A stretch of DNA of 64,000 nucleotides from Leisingera daeponensis DSM 23529 (lineage in GTDB: Bacteria; Pseudomonadota; Alphaproteobacteria; Rhodobacterales; Rhodobacteraceae): assembly GCF_000473145.1 (NCBI RefSeq), contig NZ_KI421500.1:3311725-3375724 (forward strand). The letters are read 5' to 3'. Both the position numbers and the translations under genes were made by a program. Positions 61,697 through 64,000 of this stretch are shown one piece after another. Under the pieces are notes generated by a model. It did no database searches and was not told the origin of the DNA. It saw only the letters and a program-made list of their open reading frames with translations. Each line of letters opens with the position of its first letter. Positions within the stretch are counted from its first letter, which is position 1.

Positions 61697-62778
61697 CCGT
61701 GCCGCCGCCCATCGCGATGCTGGCTGAGCTGACGCACCGCTGCCCGCTGGCCTGCCCCTATTGCTCCAACCCGCAGGACCTGCTGGGCCGCGAGGCCGAG
61801 ATGACCACCGCCGAATGGGCGGATGCCTTCCGCCAGGCTGCCGAGCTGGGTGTCCTGCAACTGCACCTCTCCGGCGGCGAACCCGCCGCGCGTCCCGATC
61901 TGGCGGACCTCACCGCGGCGGCACAGGGCTGCGGGCTCTATACCAACCTGATCACCAGCGGCATTGGACTGACTCCCAAGCGTCTGGATGCGCTGGAGGC
62001 GGCTGGGCTGGACCATATCCAGCTGTCGCTGCAGGGCACAACTGCGGAGCTTGCGGATTGGATCGGCGGCTACAAAGGCGGGTTTGACCGCAAGATGCAA
62101 ATCGCTGCGGAGATCAAGGCCCGGGGAATTCCCCTGACACTGAACGCCGTGATGCACCGGCACAATCTGGATGATCTGGAACGCACCATAGAAATGGCTG
62201 TCGAAATGGGTGCCCGGCGGCTAGAGGTCGCCTGCGTTCAGTTCCACGGTTGGGCGTCCCGCAACCGGGCGCAGCTGCTGCCAACCCGCGCGCAGGCAGA
62301 GGCCGCCAAGCGCATGGTTGCCGAGGCAGAGCAGCGGCTGCGCGGGGTGCTGGCGTTTGATTTCGTGCCGCCCGACTACTACGCGGATTATCCCAAGGCC
62401 TGCATGGGGGGCTGGGGGACAGCCGGGCTGAACATCGCGCCGGACGGCACCGTGCTGCCCTGTCATGCGGCCCAGACCATTCCGCATCTGGACTTTGACA
62501 ATGTCCGCAGCAAACCGCTCGCGGCGATCTGGTACGGCGGCGCGGCCTTCAATGCCTACCGCGGCACCGATTGGCTGCCGCAGCCCTGCCGCAGCTGCGA
62601 CCGCAAGGACACCGATTTCGGCGGCTGCCGCTGCCAGGCGCTGGCCCTTGCCGGAGACGCAGGCGCAACCGATCCCGTGTGCCGCAAATCGCCCCGGCAT
62701 CAGGCCGTGGCTGATCTGCTTGAAGCGGGCGGCGACGGGGCAGAAGAACCTTTTGTCTACCGCAGCGCCGCACGCTGA
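61693..62778 (+). CDS. pqqE: Radical SAM enzyme PqqE
   Basis: A 361-residue radical SAM-SPASM enzyme that joins Glu and Tyr of PqqA. The SAM cluster motif is CPLACPYC near residue 20; [14 protein letters not shown] follows. The C-terminal SPASM cysteines appear in [41 protein letters not shown] and DPVC. It overlaps pqqD by four bases and ends the pqq operon; no pqqF protease is in the window. Confidence 0.96.
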   Translation: MTVPPPIAMLAELTHRCPLACPYCSNPQDLLGREAEMTTAEWADAFRQAAELGVLQLHLSGGEPAARPDLADLTAAAQGCGLYTNLITSGIGLTPKRLDALEAAGLDHIQLSLQGTTAELADWIGGYKGGFDRKMQIAAEIKARGIPLTLNAVMHRHNLDDLERTIEMAVEMGARRLEVACVQFHGWASRNRAQLLPTRAQAEAAKRMVAEAEQRLRGVLAFDFVPPDYYADYPKACMGGWGTAGLNIAPDGTVLPCHAAQTIPHLDFDNVRSKPLAAIWYGGAAFNAYRGTDWLPQPCRSCDRKDTDFGGCRCQALALAGDAGATDPVCRKSPRHQAVADLLEAGGDGAEEPFVYRSAAR

Positions 62779-62929
62779 GGAATTGCGGCGCAGGCTGCGG
62801 TTTTCCGGAGGCTCTTGGCATATCACCTCTGCGGGTGTGCACCTTGCACAGGCAATCCCAGCTCGGGAGGCGGGGGTGTTTCCAGGCACATCCGCGCTGG
62901 GGCACAGCGCGCACCGTCAATGCGCAAAC

Positions 62930-64000
62930 TCATAAAAACTGTTTCAGCTCATCCAGCGTCCCGGCTTCCGACGCCGGCTTGTCCGTCCGGATCCGGTTGA
63001 TGCGTGGAAACCGCATCGCCAAGCCGCTTTTGTGGCGGCTGGATTGGTTCAAGCCTTCGAAGGCGACCTCCAGCACCAGCTCGGGCTTGACCGCGCGCAC
63101 CGGCCCGAACCGGTCCGTGGTGTTGTTGCGCACGAACCTGTCCAGCTCTTTCAGTTCGGCGTCGGTGAAGCCGAAATACGCCTTGCCCACGGGCACCAGC
63201 TGATCGCCCTGCCACACGCCAAACGTAAAATCCGAATAATAACCCGAGCGTTTGCCGTGTCCGCGCTGCGCGTACAGCATGACGGCATCGACCAGCATCG
63301 GGTCGTGTTTCCATTTGAACCAATTGCCGCGTTTGCGCCCGGCAATATAGGCACTGCCGCGGCGCTTGATCATGACGCCTTCGACCACGCTGTCGGGCGG
63401 GTTTGCGCGAAGCTCTGCCAGGTCTTCCCAGCTTGAAAACGCAAGGGGAGGGGAGAGATCAATGCGCGGATCGCCGAGTTCAGCCACAACATCCCGCAGT
63501 CTGGCCTGCCGCTGGACCAGCGGCCGCTTGCGCCAGTCCTCGCCATTCCAAAAAAGAAGATCATAGGCACGGAAAGCTGCAGGGTGGCTTTCCAGGATAG
63601 CTTTGCCGGGCTTCTTGCGGCCCAAACGCTTTTGCAGATCGCCAAACGGGGCAACGCCGCAGCCGCGCTTGACCAGCAGTTCGCCGTCCAGCGTGCCCTC
63701 AAAGTTGAGGGCGCCGATAACATCGGGGAATGATCGCGAAATGTCCTCTCCCGTGCGGGAATAGAGACGCCGCGTGCCGCTGTCATTCACCGCCTGAACG
63801 CGAATGCCATCCCATTTCCATTCCGCTGTGAAATCGGCCGGTGCGAACTCTGCCAAATCCTCCAGATTGGTGGCCGTCGACAGCATCACTGGCCGGAAGG
63901 GGGCAGCCGCAAGGCTTACCGGTTTTTCACCGCCTTCGAGCCAGGCGAACAGCGGCAGATAGGGCGGGGTCAGCCCGTGCCAAAGTTCTTCGATCTCGGT
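62930..64000 (-). CDS. ATP-dependent DNA ligase (N-terminus beyond window)
   Basis: At least 356 residues of an ATP-dependent DNA ligase; the reading frame runs off the window. Motif I with the AMP-accepting Lys is EWKWDGIRVQ, motif III is in LDGELLVKRG, motif IV is VEGVMIKRR and motif V WFKWKHD, followed by an OB-fold domain ending GTLDELKQFL. Homologues are about 530 residues, with an N-terminal domain of about 170-200 residues missing here. Bacterial enzymes of this type act in DNA repair beside LigA. The gap 62779-62929 to pqqE has no gene. Confidence 0.93.
   Translation of the reverse strand, partial: TEIEELWHGLTPPYLPLFAWLEGGEKPVSLAAAPFRPVMLSTATNLEDLAEFAPADFTAEWKWDGIRVQAVNDSGTRRLYSRTGEDISRSFPDVIGALNFEGTLDGELLVKRGCGVAPFGDLQKRLGRKKPGKAILESHPAAFRAYDLLFWNGEDWRKRPLVQRQARLRDVVAELGDPRIDLSPPLAFSSWEDLAELRANPPDSVVEGVMIKRRGSAYIAGRKRGNWFKWKHDPMLVDAVMLYAQRGHGKRSGYYSDFTFGVWQGDQLVPVGKAYFGFTDAELKELDRFVRNNTTDRFGPVRAVKPELVLEVAFEGLNQSSRHKSGLAMRFPRINRIRTDKPASEAGTLDELKQFL

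Overview
The window reads as chromosomal DNA from a Roseobacter-group alphaproteobacterium (Rhodobacteraceae; Leisingera, Phaeobacter or Ruegeria would fit). The evidence is the high GC content, the clade-typical order murA - DUF2948 - hisD - UPF0262 - LMW phosphatase - infA - maf - short RNase E/G - yacG - tRNA-Phe, and intergenic elements of the GGATATTT..GCCAGATGAA type. No search was run, so the genus is inference.

Bases 1-21.7 kb are mostly core: a 2-hydroxyacid dehydrogenase tail, ppc, glyA, a DeoR regulator, a Na/Pi transporter, a DMT exporter, a CHASE/PAS hybrid kinase, tRNA-Thr, murA, hisD, an SDR, a GNAT/nitrilase pair, infA, maf, an RNase E/G homologue, yacG and tRNA-Phe.

Bases 22.1-27.0 kb form an accessory cassette: a YcaO cyclodehydratase overlapping an unusually long TfuA protein, then an HExxH metallopeptidase, then a protein ending in seven perfect-length SGAKV-type pentapeptides. 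This is the best candidate for an undescribed system, either a RiPP-like pathway with a multi-core substrate or a modified pentapeptide-repeat protein. A class III cyclase with TolB-like and TPR parts converges on it, followed by a GNAT gene, tRNA-Arg and a decayed transposase.

Bases 30.4-42.0 kb are a complete nitrate assimilation locus: nasT and nasS, a leader with an ANTAR-type hexaloop hairpin and an intrinsic terminator, the nrtABC transporter, nirBD and nasA.

Bases 42.3-62.8 kb are a PQQ-dependent alcohol oxidation island. It holds an ExaC-like aldehyde dehydrogenase with DUF779, a hybrid kinase / FIST (NosP-like) / LuxR regulator trio, a PQQ alcohol dehydrogenase with the DxD lanthanide signature, a PQQ-associated ABC system with beta-propeller and binding proteins, a cytochrome c with a XoxJ-like protein, a NosR-like flavin/iron-sulfur membrane protein with ApbE, and pqqABCDE. 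Seven promoters here share an 18-base motif; six of them lie close to 16-17 bases upstream of a -10-like element, pointing to one regulon, plausibly run by the LuxR-type regulator inside it. The window ends in an ATP-dependent DNA ligase gene cut by the edge.
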